A stretch of 64,000 bases of DNA from positions 410,001 through 474,000 of the forward strand of contig JACVTC010000031.1 in NCBI GenBank assembly GCA_016946835.1, given 5' to 3'. Below, piece by piece: positions 28,507-39,800 of this stretch (position 1 is its first letter; the number at the start of each line of letters is the position of its first letter). The position numbers and the translations under genes are program-made. This stretch comes from Neocallimastix lanati (nom. inval.). Its lineage: Eukaryota; Neocallimastigomycota; Neocallimastigomycetes; Neocallimastigales; Neocallimastigaceae. The notes beneath the pieces are model-generated. The model was not told the origin of the DNA. It searched no databases and was given only the letters and a program-made list of their open reading frames with translations.

Positions 28507-31500
28507 ATGGAAATCCAATTTATAAGAAATAAGAATTTCATTCTAAGAGGTTCAAGGTGCCACGGTATACCAATGGAGAATACGAAACTACTCTTTATCC
28601 GCGGACTTCGATCTTGGCCAGAAATCAAAATGAGAAGACATTTAAAGAAAACTCTGAATGAATTAAATGATAAGGTTTTATCAGTTAAACGTATTGCTAA
28701 TTTTAATGATGCATTCTTTAAAATTAAAATAGTAGGTAATGAAGAAGAATTAACATCTATTACTGATTGTATTGTTAATAGTTTCAAACGTGCTTCAATT
28801 AACGTTATTAATTGTAGCAAAAGGAATCATAAATACAGTTTTTCTTCACTCAAAAGGAAACATTTTGCCTTATCAGAAAAAGTGAATTCATCTTATAATA
28901 TCAACTTATTCACTACTTCAAATTCAAATGCAGATTCAAGTCAAAATTCAAATTCAAGTTCAAATACAGATTCATGTTCAAGTTCAAGTACAAGCTCAAG
29001 TTCAAGTTCAAGTCCAAGTTCAAGTACAAGCTCAAGTTCAAGTTCAAGTACAAGTTTAAGTACAAGTTCAAGTACAGGTTCAAGTTCAAGTTCAAGTACA
29101 AGTTCAAGTTCAAGTTCAAGTTCAAGTACAAGTTCAAGTTCAATTTCAAATTTATGTTTAAATTCAGTTTCAAGCTCAGATTCAAATTCAAATTTCAGTT
29201 CAATCAATTATAATAATTCCAATAATATTAATAACACTCATATTAATAATAATACAGTTAAAGAATTTTCTCTATGTGTCAGTTGGAATACTAATGGATG
29301 GAACTTTGATAAAAAAGACAGTGTTGAATTCTTTATTTCAATGTACAAACCACTTTTCTTATGCTTTCAGGAAACAGGAAATGGTTCAGGTTCTAGCAGT
29401 AAATATCCATGTCGAGTATCATTAAAAAACTACAAACATTTCTTCAAAAAAGCTAATAATGAAATTCCCGGTAAAAGAGGTCTTTATATTGGGTTTCATA
29501 ATTCTTGTCAAGCCTCTCTTGAAAACAACACTTATGAGTATATTATTTCCTTGTATACTTATAATTTTTGGAATTTCACTAAATGTTCTATTGGTAATGT
29601 GTACGTACCTCATAGTGGCCATAGCCTTCATGCTAGAGCTGCTAGAATTGAAATATTGTCTTGGTTAAATAGTCACTCTTCTCATCCTTCAATGTTGGTT
29701 GGTGATTTTAATTTACCTACTGAGAAATTAAGTAATTTGCTCTCTAAATTTAGTAATTGGAAAATTCTTCCCTTATGGGGCTCCCCAATTTCATGGAGTA
29801 GAGGTAATAGAGAATCTGATATAGATCATGCGATTGTCAATGATCATATGTTAGATTTACTTTCATATGGTACTTTTATTGACTTTCCCCCCATTTCGGA
29901 TCATAAACCTTTATTAATAAAAGGTAAATGTTTTTCATCAGTTAATTCAGATAATTCTTTCTCTCTGCCTAAAAAGACAGTTAAATGGGATAGATTAAAA
30001 TGTATAAATGAAAAAGAATCAATTTTTGACAACAACTATTTTAGTGTATTAGAGGAAGTGATTCCAGATCCTAATATTAGTATTGATGATATTTCAAAGA
30101 AATTTATTTCAACTTCATTCAATATTGCTAAGGAACTTAATATCACGTCAATTTCAGAAGTTCGAAAATCTTTTTTTCATATGTCGCAGAAAATATTTAA
30201 TTTGCAAAAACTCAAAATGAAATTATATAAATCCATTAAAAGAAGAGGTTCTTATCATAATTTAGATGAATTTGAAGAATTAATTGATAAATATAATAGA
30301 ATGTGCAAAATTATTCATCATATGTGTAATATTTATAGGAAAACTGAATACCAACATTGGATTAATACAGGATGTGAATATATGAAATCTCATAACCCTA
30401 AAAAAGCTTGGAAATGGCTTAAAACAACAGCAAAAGTAGATAAATTTAAAAATATGTCAAATTCTCCAGTAAAGGACAAAAATGGTAAACTAGCTACTTC
30501 TACTAAAGAACAGTTAGAAGTATGGCACAATCACTATAAAAAACTTGCTTCAAGCCATTCTGATATCAATAGTGCATTAATCGAATGGTATAATAAATTT
30601 TCCAATGGAACAATTAGGTATACGAGACACAATGAATGGGATATAAATCAAGACATCAGTATAGAAGAAATTAGAGAAGCAATTTTGGCTACTCCAAATT
30701 TTAAAGCTTCAGGCCCGGATGGAATTCCTATTGAATTTTATAAAGCTTTAATTCCTCCGGATGACGAAAATTCAGTAAATAATTCTTCTTCTGGTTTAAA
30801 TTGTTTACAGAAGATATACTCAAGAATTTGGAATGGAGAATTTCCTAGCTCATGGAATGAAGCAAGTATTATATCTATTCCTAAAAAAGGAGATGATCTA
30901 TCTGATTGTGACAATTATCGAGGTATCTCTCTGATTAACAATGGTATTAAACTCATTTCGAAAATAGTCTCCAAAAGAATTTCAGAATATGGACTTAAAA
31001 ATAATTTTATTAGGCCAGAGCAGTTTGGATTTCGTACTAAAGAAGAATGTGTTAGTTTATTTATTTCAATTCGAGAAATTTGTCAAAGGCGTAAAAATGA
31101 TAATAAAGAAACTTACCTAGCTTTTCTAGATTTAAAAAAGGCATATGATTCTGTTCCAATAGGTAATATTTTATATAAATTAGATGCTTTAGGTATTAGA
31201 GGTAAATGTTATCAATTTATAAAAAATCTATATTTGACATCCAAAGCTAGTGTTAAAATTGATGATCAATATTCGGAATCTTTTAATATTATGAAAGGAG
31301 TTAGACAAGGTTGTCCACTATCACCAATTCTTTTCAATCTTTTTATTAATGACATTTTTAATGATGTTTCAGAACTTGGAATTCCTTTAGGCGAATCTAG
31401 ATGTTGTGGTGGACTCTTTGCAGATGATATTGTTCTATGCGCACCGTCAAGAACTAAGTTGAAAAAAATGCTTAAGAAGGTAAATGAATGGGCTAAATTT

Positions 31501-32928
31501 AATATGATGAATTTTGGAATTAATAAGTGTGCAACGATGGTGATTCGACCAGACACACCTCTTTTTCAAAATAAAAGAGATCCTACTTTTTATCTTGCTG
31601 GTCAACCAATTCCAATAACTAAATGTTATACCTATTTAGGTATACCATTTGATAAAAGCTTATCGTTGAAACCTATTATTAAATTACTTAACTCTAAAGT
31701 AACTAAAGCTCTCTTTTCTGTTAGTAAATTTCTTTCAAATTCCAAAATTCCTATTCCATTTAAGAAGATTATAATTAACTCTTATGTACTTAGTAAAGTC
31801 TCTTACTTTGCACCTTTACTTGGTTCGAATAAAACGAGAACAAATAATACTCAGAAATTAATTAATAAAGGATTAAGATGGATTGCAGGTATACAAAAAG
31901 CCAAATCATTTATTAATGTATATTCTATTTCAAAAGATTTACATATTCCTCCATTGTCAGCTAAGTGTGCTTTGTCTCAGGTCAAATGTTTTGATAAATG
32001 GAAAAATTCAAATTGTATTATTTCCTATTTAGTTAATAATATTCCAAAATCTAGAAAATATACATGGACAAAAGAAAGTAGAACTCTTAAACGTAAACTA
32101 GAGAAAAGAGGTAATAACGATAATAAAATCAAGGATTTTTATTGGAAAAGAGATATGAAAATCAATTCTATTAAAGTTGAGTTTTATGACAAAAACAAAT
32201 TCGAAGAAACATCAAAATTTATAAAACTTTGTTATGACTATCCTGATCTTTCATATGATTTCTATTGGCTATTGAGAGCACGAAGCGGATATAGATTAGA
32301 TGCTAGAATTGCTAAAGCTGCAAAAATAGTGGACCAAATGTGTCCTAGTTTTTGTCCCTGTTGTAAAAGTAATAAACAATGGATAAGTCATTGGTTAATT
32401 GATTGTCCCTTTTTCAATCATACTCGTAGTAAAGTTAATGATAAAATTTTATTTTTATATAATGCTTTTTACCGTGGCAACCTAACAAATGATATTGTTA
32501 ATAGTAATAATGATAATAGTAATAGTAATAATAGTAATAGTTATAATAGTAATAATAATATTAGTAATAGTATTTTTAGTAATGTTAGTAATAGTATTGA
32601 AAATAATGTGTATATTGATTCTAGTGTGTGTGAAAAAGTGTTTAATTTCCTTCTTGGAGGTCGAAGTATTAATAACAGTACAAGGGAATGGAAGGATCTA
32701 TTTAAGTGCCAGATGAAATCAGGTGCTTATTCTGATACTCCGTTCTTAGTGGTTACTGCGGCACTTCTCCAATCGATTATACCTATTGCTATTGGCCAGC
32801 AATGGTCTTTGTTCAATAGGTTCAAATCGAATCGTACTACTACTACCAAGAGCGTCAATGCTGAAGAAACAGTAAGACAGGCCAGCAGGGCTAGCGCAAC
32901 CAATGAAGATCATAATTTTGTATCTTAA
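28507..32928 (+). CDS. Family C retrotransposon polyprotein
   Basis: Uninterrupted frame of 1473 residues with the same order as B1. The N-terminal RRM-like segment (LLFIRGLRSW near residue 27, then strand FFKIKIVG) is followed by a Ser-rich low-complexity tract (about 135-235, coded by TCAAGT hexamers). Next comes the APE endonuclease (SWNTNGWN at 259, VGDFNL, SDIDHAI, SDHKPL), the reverse transcriptase (GPDGIPIEF, YRGISL, FLDLKKAYDS, GVRQGCPLSP, FADD at 971-974) and the CCHC knuckle (CPSFCPCC...HWLIDC at 1279). The C-terminus has an Asn/Ser-rich insert (about 1325-1370) and the shared FLLGG and IIPIAIG motifs. All catalytic residues I can check are present, so this is the best candidate in the window for an active enzyme. 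Confidence 0.95.
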   Translation: MEIQFIRNKNFILRGSRCHGIPMENTKLLFIRGLRSWPEIKMRRHLKKTLNELNDKVLSVKRIANFNDAFFKIKIVGNEEELTSITDCIVNSFKRASINVINCSKRNHKYSFSSLKRKHFALSEKVNSSYNINLFTTSNSNADSSQNSNSSSNTDSCSSSSTSSSSSSSPSSSTSSSSSSSTSLSTSSSTGSSSSSSTSSSSSSSSSTSSSSISNLCLNSVSSSDSNSNFSSINYNNSNNINNTHINNNTVKEFSLCVSWNTNGWNFDKKDSVEFFISMYKPLFLCFQETGNGSGSSSKYPCRVSLKNYKHFFKKANNEIPGKRGLYIGFHNSCQASLENNTYEYIISLYTYNFWNFTKCSIGNVYVPHSGHSLHARAARIEILSWLNSHSSHPSMLVGDFNLPTEKLSNLLSKFSNWKILPLWGSPISWSRGNRESDIDHAIVNDHMLDLLSYGTFIDFPPISDHKPLLIKGKCFSSVNSDNSFSLPKKTVKWDRLKCINEKESIFDNNYFSVLEEVIPDPNISIDDISKKFISTSFNIAKELNITSISEVRKSFFHMSQKIFNLQKLKMKLYKSIKRRGSYHNLDEFEELIDKYNRMCKIIHHMCNIYRKTEYQHWINTGCEYMKSHNPKKAWKWLKTTAKVDKFKNMSNSPVKDKNGKLATSTKEQLEVWHNHYKKLASSHSDINSALIEWYNKFSNGTIRYTRHNEWDINQDISIEEIREAILATPNFKASGPDGIPIEFYKALIPPDDENSVNNSSSGLNCLQKIYSRIWNGEFPSSWNEASIISIPKKGDDLSDCDNYRGISLINNGIKLISKIVSKRISEYGLKNNFIRPEQFGFRTKEECVSLFISIREICQRRKNDNKETYLAFLDLKKAYDSVPIGNILYKLDALGIRGKCYQFIKNLYLTSKASVKIDDQYSESFNIMKGVRQGCPLSPILFNLFINDIFNDVSELGIPLGESRCCGGLFADDIVLCAPSRTKLKKMLKKVNEWAKFNMMNFGINKCATMVIRPDTPLFQNKRDPTFYLAGQPIPITKCYTYLGIPFDKSLSLKPIIKLLNSKVTKALFSVSKFLSNSKIPIPFKKIIINSYVLSKVSYFAPLLGSNKTRTNNTQKLINKGLRWIAGIQKAKSFINVYSISKDLHIPPLSAKCALSQVKCFDKWKNSNCIISYLVNNIPKSRKYTWTKESRTLKRKLEKRGNNDNKIKDFYWKRDMKINSIKVEFYDKNKFEETSKFIKLCYDYPDLSYDFYWLLRARSGYRLDARIAKAAKIVDQMCPSFCPCCKSNKQWISHWLIDCPFFNHTRSKVNDKILFLYNAFYRGNLTNDIVNSNNDNSNSNNSNSYNSNNNISNSIFSNVSNSIENNVYIDSSVCEKVFNFLLGGRSINNSTREWKDLFKCQMKSGAYSDTPFLVVTAALLQSIIPIAIGQQWSLFNRFKSNRTTTTKSVNAEETVRQASRASATNEDHNFVS

Positions 32929-33187
32929 AATTATGATTAACATTGCGAAGTCAAAGTTAATTATTATACTTCAGTATAATAATGCCCTTGTAAAGTCTTA
33001 CAAATATTAATTAAATGAAACTAGAATATATTATACCATTATTTTATTTTTATTTTGTGTTGTGTTTTATTTTTTGTTTATTTTTTTATCTTTCTTTTTT
33101 TTTTATTATTTTATTACATGTATTTTATCAAATATTTAATTAATAAAGATGAAACAAGTTTGCTGCCGTTAAAAAAAAAAAAAAAAA

Positions 33188-33268
33188 TGAAAAACTTTGC
33201 AAATTAATCAAGAAAACAAAGAGCAAATTTCGTTCTGCTAGATTTAAAGCTAATATAGTAAAAATTGG
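33188..33268 (+). repeat. Right copy of the long target-site duplication of element C
   Basis: Identical to 27764-27844 and lies directly after the C poly(A) tail. It leads without a break into the rest of B2. Confidence 0.93.
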
Positions 33269-35891
33269 TAATTATTTTTTGAATAAAGATTTCAAAAATG
33301 GTTGGAGATGTTTAAAAAAAATGGCTAAACCATCGTATTCATCTACCTCCCCTACTTGCATAAAATCTAAATTTGGTCAAGATATTATCTCTCCTACTAA
33401 ACAATTAGATAGATGGGCTGAATATTATAAAGATCTAGCTTCTGATCCCTCAGGTCACAGCCTTAATCGTAACTTCTGGATCCATGCTTTAAGGAATATT
33501 AGTCTTAGATCCTCTACCTGGAATATCAACGATCCCATTACGGTTGACGATATTAAAAAAACAATTTCATCTATGAAAAACAACAAAGCACCCGGCCCCG
33601 ATGGTATCCCGATTGAATTCTACAAAGCTCTGTTTTGCAATGAAGAATTACTAGAAACACATCCTGCTGCTGGAAAGTGTCTTAAATTGATTTTTAATAA
33701 AATATGGAATGGGTCTTTTCCTAAAAAATGGAACTCAGCTTCTATTGTATCAATCCCTAAGAAAGGCGACCTATCAGATTGTAGTAATTATCGAGGTATT
33801 TCTCTCATTAATGTTGGACTGAAAATCATTTCAAAAATTATAACAGATAGAATATCTTCTTACGCACTCTCACACAATTTCATTAGACCTGAACAATTTG
33901 GCTTTCGCAACCGTGAAGAATGCATTAGTTTGTTCATTTCCGTTAGAGAAATATGCCAAAGAAGAAAATTTCAAGGAAAATTCACATATTTAGCCTTTTT
34001 AGATCTTAAAAAAGCTTATGATTCAGTTCCTATTTTTAACATTCTTACTAAATTATATTATTATGGCGTACGTGGTAGATGTTTTGATTTTCTTTGTAAT
34101 TTATATACTTCATCTAAAGCTCGTGCTCGATTTGCTTCAATGTTATCAAATGAATTTCCTATTAAAAGAGGTGTTCGTCAAGGTTGTCCATTATCTCCAA
34201 TTTTATTCAATTTATTCATCAATGATATATTAAATGACTGTGAAAAGTATGGTGTTAATATTGGAAGAAAAAAGTGTTGTGGTGGACTCTTTGCTGATGA
34301 TGTTGTTCTAATTGCTCCAAGTGCAAAAAATTTAGAAAAATTACTAAAAAAGGTACATAAATGGGCTAATTTAAATGAAATGACTTTTGGTATTGAAAAA
34401 TGTGCAACTATGGTTATAAAACCAATGAACTTCCAATCTCCTCCAAACTATAGTGACCCAACCTTCTATTTAGGAATGAATGCTATTCCTAAAGTTTCTA
34501 GTTATATTTATCTTGGTATTCCTTTTTCTGATGATCTCTTACTAGAACACATTATATCTCACATGCATTTTAAAGTTAGAAAATCCCTTCTTTCATTTAC
34601 ACATTTCTTCTCAAATAAACTTATCCCTATTGCATACAAGAAAAAAGTTCTTCAATCCTTTGTTATTAGTAAAGTAATTTATTATTCTCCTTTACTTGGT
34701 TCAAACAAATCCAGAACGGCCAGAATTCAAACATTAATTAATACTGGTCTATTTTGGTGTATCGGCTCCTTTTCTAAAAATGGTAAAACAAGTTCAGAAG
34801 ACAATGACTATATTAGACATAATTCTACTATGAGTACTTATGCTTTATCTCGAGATCTAAGCATTCCTCCTATTGCTGGTGTCTGCGCAGCCTTACAGAT
34901 TAAATCATTTGCAAAATGGAGTAAATCAAACTGTATTATAAAGGATCTTATTAAATCTATTCCCAAAATGCATCATTATTCCTGGACTAAAGAATCTAGA
35001 ACACTGTATAAAAAAATCAAAAAATATAAATGTGAAAAATATGACGATATTTTAGAACGTTACTGGAAATCAGTTGCCAAATTTCAAGGTATTAAAGGTC
35101 AAAATTACGATCGTAATAAGTTCTCAAACAATAAAGCTATAATTATGCTTAGTTTAAAATATCCCCAATTCAACTTAGGGTTTTCGTGGATTATTCGTTT
35201 ACGCTGTGGTTATAAATACAATACTACTATTGCTATTAGAATGGGTAGAGTTTCAGAAGATTGTCCCAAGTATTGCCCCTGTTGTGGCGAAGATAAACAA
35301 TCTTTTGAACATTGGATTTTTAAATGCGATGCTCTTGCATCTTTTAGATGGAATTCTTTAAATTTCATCGATGATCTCTATGTTTTATTCCTTAGGAAGA
35401 TTAGAGTGTTTAATCCTCTTTCTTCCTATGACTCTATTTCTAATTTTGAAGATTATATCAATCATTATATATACTTGTTCCTTCTTGGTGGGACTTTAGT
35501 TTTAAATGAGCTACATTTCGATAGTGGGGAACAGAGACAATTAAATGAACTACTTTTCAAAGGTTCATCTGAGTCACCTGTTCCAAAAATTGTGGGCTTG
35601 GCGGAATTCTTAACAAGTGCAATACCTATCATTAGTAGTTCGTTTGAGCTATTATTTGATAGGTATTGCAAAATACCGAACTTATCCAAGAGCGTCGACG
35701 TCGTACTGATAAGGCATAATGATAATACAGGATCGTCATCTATTGCTACGAAGGATGAATCTCTCCTTAGTAGTTCAATAAATGATGAGTCCGGGGAGAG
35801 TTTAGTGGACACCACACTATCTATTTTAAAGATGTTACTTCTAGGTTTTATTTCTTTTTTATTTGATAGGAAGGGAAAAATTCCCGCATAG
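33188..35891 (+). pseudogene. Truncated B2 polyprotein (reverse transcriptase to C-terminus)
   Basis: The frame is open from before 33279 to the stop at 35891 and lacks the N-terminal domain and endonuclease. It retains KAPGPDGIP (with the usual Gly), YRGISL, FLDLKKAYDS, GVRQGCPLSP, FADD, the CCHC knuckle (CPKYCPCCG) and the C-terminal motifs. Because the gene is cut at its 5' end by truncated integration and separated from any promoter, I treat it as non-functional, though an in-frame ATG at 33279 could yield an 870-residue protein. Confidence 0.88.
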
Positions 35892-36039
35892 TACAACTTG
35901 CCGAAATACATAGTATTTTCGAGCTTTTTTATTTTTTTATTTTTTAATTTTTTATTTTTAATTTCAAATGTACTTTTCACCTACATGTATTTTTTAAAAT
36001 AAAATTTAATAAAGTTTTGGAAGTGTATTCTCTTCCCTG

Positions 36040-36070
<31 letters not shown>

Positions 36071-36072
<2 letters not shown>

Positions 36073-36140
36073 ATATAGGTGTGCTGAGTCACCTGTTCCA
36101 AAAATTGTGGGCTTGGCGGAACTCTTAACAAGTGCAATAC
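36071..36140 (+). mobile_element. Middle piece of chimeric element X (B2 target duplication plus family B 3' sequence)
   Basis: 36071-36087 is the right B2 target duplication. From CTGAGTCACCTG onward the sequence follows the family B ORF 3' part (equivalent of about 35567-35633) up to AGTGCAATACC, where element A enters. The A-to-B switch happens inside the overlap GTGTGCTGA. Confidence 0.85.
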
Positions 36141-36513
36141 CCCAATGAAGTGGACTGTTTTTCCAGGTCCATGGAGGGTTGATGGAAAAGGAATAACCTA
36201 TATCAGGTGTACTAATTACAGCTTTCTGTGATTCTGATGATAATCAATGGTTATCCTTTCTAAAGTGGCTTCTAGTACGAAGAGAGAAATCTGGAATACT
36301 GGAAGACTGTAGAAAGTGAACCTGACGTTCTATAATGTCTTAAACTGGATATGTAGTAACATTGGAGTTGTATAATTAATAATATCATGTAGTTTCTACA
36401 TATTATCATTGTAATGAATCTATTGTATTTTTTACTTTAGCATTATTTTGTATATGTTTTTTTCTATAGTATTATTTATACTCTCATGTAGCTATTGTAA
36501 AATGGAAATGTAG

Positions 36514-36537
36514 GAGATTGATTCACTCCAAAGCTTG
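36514..36537 (+). promoter_or_regulatory. Conserved 5'-leader block (copy in A)
   Basis: GAGATTGATTCACTCC followed by AAAGCTTG, shared with D (41885-41909) and, with small changes, C (28198-28222). Confidence 0.5.
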
Positions 36538-36865
36538 TGTTTGAGACATTATTTAACGGATGGGAATCTTTTTATAGTTTTTCACAACTATTATTTCATT
36601 AACATTTAAATTTTATATTATATATGATTATTTTACAGAAATTTTTACATAAAACAGGAATTTATAATTGAAAATCATTAATTAAAAACTAGTCAACACA
36701 AAAAGAAAGAATAACAAACAAGTTTTAGCAAACAATATACACGAAAGAGAAGACAACAGCAATAAATTTTTATTTTTTTAATTTTTTAATTTTTTACTAA
36801 TTTTATTTTTTTATTTTTATATTACACTTACCTTTTATTAATATAGATAAGTTTTTTATTTTATT

Positions 36866-39800
36866 ATGTCAACTATACGAAGAGGTCTGCGACTTTATGG
36901 TCCTGACCATGATAAATTTGTTTTAATTTTCATTCATGATCTTGAATCTTGGACTGAAAGTAGACTATGGGAATTTTTAAGCAAAAAGATATCAAATTGT
37001 AATGAAGTTGTTCATGGAATCGTTAAAAAACACTATATTAATATGGAAAACTACTTCATCCTAAGAGTTAACTATAATAATTGTACTGATTATTTGAAGG
37101 TTATTTATTTGATTACTAAGCACTTACCTGTTAAAAGAATAAAATGGAAGATTACTTCAAGGATACGCACATTTAGCAATGTTAATCATAATAGAACCAG
37201 GTATTATTCTGAACCCTCAATCCCCATCTCTAAAAGCCTCCTGTATGCTAACCCTTTCTCGAATACTAAATATTTCAACCTCTGTATTAGCTGGAACATA
37301 AATGGTTGGAATTCTGAAAAACGTGACGGACTTACCAATTTTAATTCAATCTTTAATCCTATTTGTATTTGTCTTCAAGAAGTCGGTAATAGTTCATTCC
37401 TTAACTCCTTTTCTAACTCATATCCATTCCTTAATCATTATAGAACAGTACTGAGACGTGCGGACAAAAAAATCCCTGGTATGAGGGGCCTTTATATAGG
37501 TGTGCACTCCTCCTGCCAATTCACTAATGATGATTTTGAATATAGATATATACTCTCAGTAAATATATTCTCTTTTTGGGGTGTCAGATGTTCTTTAGGG
37601 AACATTTACATCCCTAGCAAAAAACACAAAGACTCTAGAGAAAAAGCGGAAACTGATTTTGCTAATTGGCTCAAGAACCATCAGAATAACCCTTCGGCTA
37701 TTGTTGGTGATTTCAATATGACTAAGCAACAACTCAAAGATCTTATTCTTAGAATTTCCCCTCAATGGTTTGTTATGGATATGGTTGGTCATCAATTTAC
37801 TTGGTCTAATGGTGGAAAGAATTCTTGTATTGATTTTATAGTAGTGAACGATAAATTAAGAAATTATCTGAATATTGCTTCTGTATGCTACTCTTTTAAT
37901 GACATCTCTGACCATTTACCACTTATTCTTTCTTGTAAAAAAATATCTCCTGATGGTTTTGTTATTCCCCCTCGGGATAAACAAATTAAGTGGTCTAATC
38001 GAATTTGTAGGGATAAACGTGAAGCAATCTTCTCTCATAATAAATTCACATGTTTACTAGATGAATTTGAACATAATGATAATCTAGACTCTAATACAAT
38101 GGTTAAAAAACTTCTTGACACAGCAAATAAAATAGGCGATGACATTCAAGCAAGAGTTCCTACAAATTTACAGGGTTCAGCGTTCCATTGTCCTGCTTAT
38201 ATTAAGAAATTATCACATGAAAAACATTTATTTTATAAAAGGATTAAAAATTTTAAACTTAGTAATGATTTGTCAAATCTTCAAGAATTTTGTGATCTCT
38301 CAAAAGAATATAGAGTTCTTTCTGATTATATCATTAGTATTAAAAGAAATATTAGGAATATTAGATTTAAAGATTTGATTCATTCCATCGGCGAATGTTT
38401 CTTAAAAAATGATGCCCAGCGTGGTTGGTCTGGACTTAAGAAAATTTCTAAACCTTCTTACTCTCCTTCCCAATCACCTGTATACATTAAAGATAAAGAA
38501 GGTAATGTTCTAGTATCCCAAGAAGATCAACTCAATCGTTTTGCAGAACACTATGAAGAACTTGCTTCTGATATAACTGGTCACAGTCTTAATGAAAATT
38601 ATTGGAAAAGAATACTTAATAATTCTTCTACTCCTCAGGAATCATGGGATATTAATCAACCTATTTCCATGTCAGAAATTCATTCAACTGTTCTTTCAAT
38701 GAAAAATAACAAAGCACCTGGTCCTGATGGTATACCTACAGAATTTTTTAAAGCATTTTTTAATTCTGAGAGTAGAAATTCTTCTCAGGATGACTCTAAT
38801 CAAGAGGTTACTTATTCCGATTGTGCAAAGTGTCTGTTATTACTTTTTAATAAAATTTGGGATGGTGACTTTCCTAATGAATGGAACTCTGCTTCTATTG
38901 TTTCTATTCCTAAAAAAGGGGATCTTTCAGATTGTAATAATTATCGTGGTATTTCACTCATCAATGTAGGTTTAAAAATTCTATCAAAAATTGTCACTAA
39001 AAGAATATCGGACTATGCTTTTTCTAATGGAATAATTAGACCAGAACAGTTTGGTTTTAGAAATAAAGAAGAATGTATTAGTTTATTTGTATCCATTCGT
39101 GAAATTTGTCAAAGAAGAAAATTTAAGGATAAATTTACCTTTCTTGCCTTTCTTGACCTTAAAAAAGCTTATGATTCAGTTCCAATTTACAATATACTTA
39201 CTAAACTAAATTATCTTGGTATTCGTGGTAAATGCCTTCAATTCATTACTAATCTATACCTTACCTCGAAAGCTCGTGCAAACTTTAATGGTAAACTTTC
39301 AAAAGAATTTCCAATACACCGTGGTGTTCGCCAAGGGTGTCCTCTCTCACCTATTTTATTCAATATATTTATCAATGATATTTTTGATAAATGTAAAAGT
39401 TATGGTGTGATTACTGAAAAGAAAAAGTGTTGTGGTGGATTATTTGCTGATGATATTGTATTATTAGCTCCTACAAAATCTTCACTTAAAAACCTTTTGA
39501 ATATTGCTCATGATTGGGGTATTAAAAATGAAATGACCTTTGGAATCAATAAATGCGCTACACTAGTTGTTAAACCAAAGAATTTTATACCTTCAAGACA
39601 TTATTAAAATCCTACTTTTAGACTTGGTATGAACTATATACCAAGCACTAATCAATATACATATCTTGGTATACCTTTTAATGAATCGTTGGATTTAAAA
39701 CCTATTATTGCTAAGATGAATAGTAAAATTAATTATACAGTTAACTCTTTCTTTAGATTTTTAACCAATAGGAATGTTCCTTTCTACTTTAAAACTCGTA

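Larger units (their letters stand above)
27845..33187 (+). mobile_element. Full-length family C non-LTR retrotransposon
   Basis: About 5.3 kb inserted into B2: a ~660-bp leader, one ORF (28507-32928), a ~240-bp 3' untranslated region with AATAAA at about 33142 and a poly(A) tail (33171-33187). The 5' end starts TTTCCCCGAGCAGG and can fold into a three-part hairpin (27846-27900). The leader shares a block with A and D (28198-28222). The identical 81-83 bp target duplications and open ORF point to a recent insertion. Confidence 0.94.
27702..36070 (+). mobile_element. 5'-truncated family B retrotransposon (B2), split by element C
   Basis: It starts at the equivalent of B1 position ~24689, so the leader, RRM-like part and endonuclease are missing. 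It runs to a 28-base poly(A) tail (36043-36070) and is flanked by a perfect 17-bp target duplication. Element C interrupts it after 27844, and it resumes at 33188 with a repeated 81-83 bp. Outside that insertion it is nearly identical to B1, so both copies are young. Confidence 0.93.

Noticed and set aside
28913-29213. Overlapping open frames on both strands across the Ser tract
   Set aside because: They are shadows of the TCAAGT repeat within the C polyprotein frame.
36236-36255. CTGATGA followed by a 7-bp hairpin in the A leader (also in D), resembling a hammerhead ribozyme core
   Set aside because: The required GAAA after stem II is absent (TCCTTTC follows) and stems I and III are not evident. 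Kept only as a conserved hairpin.
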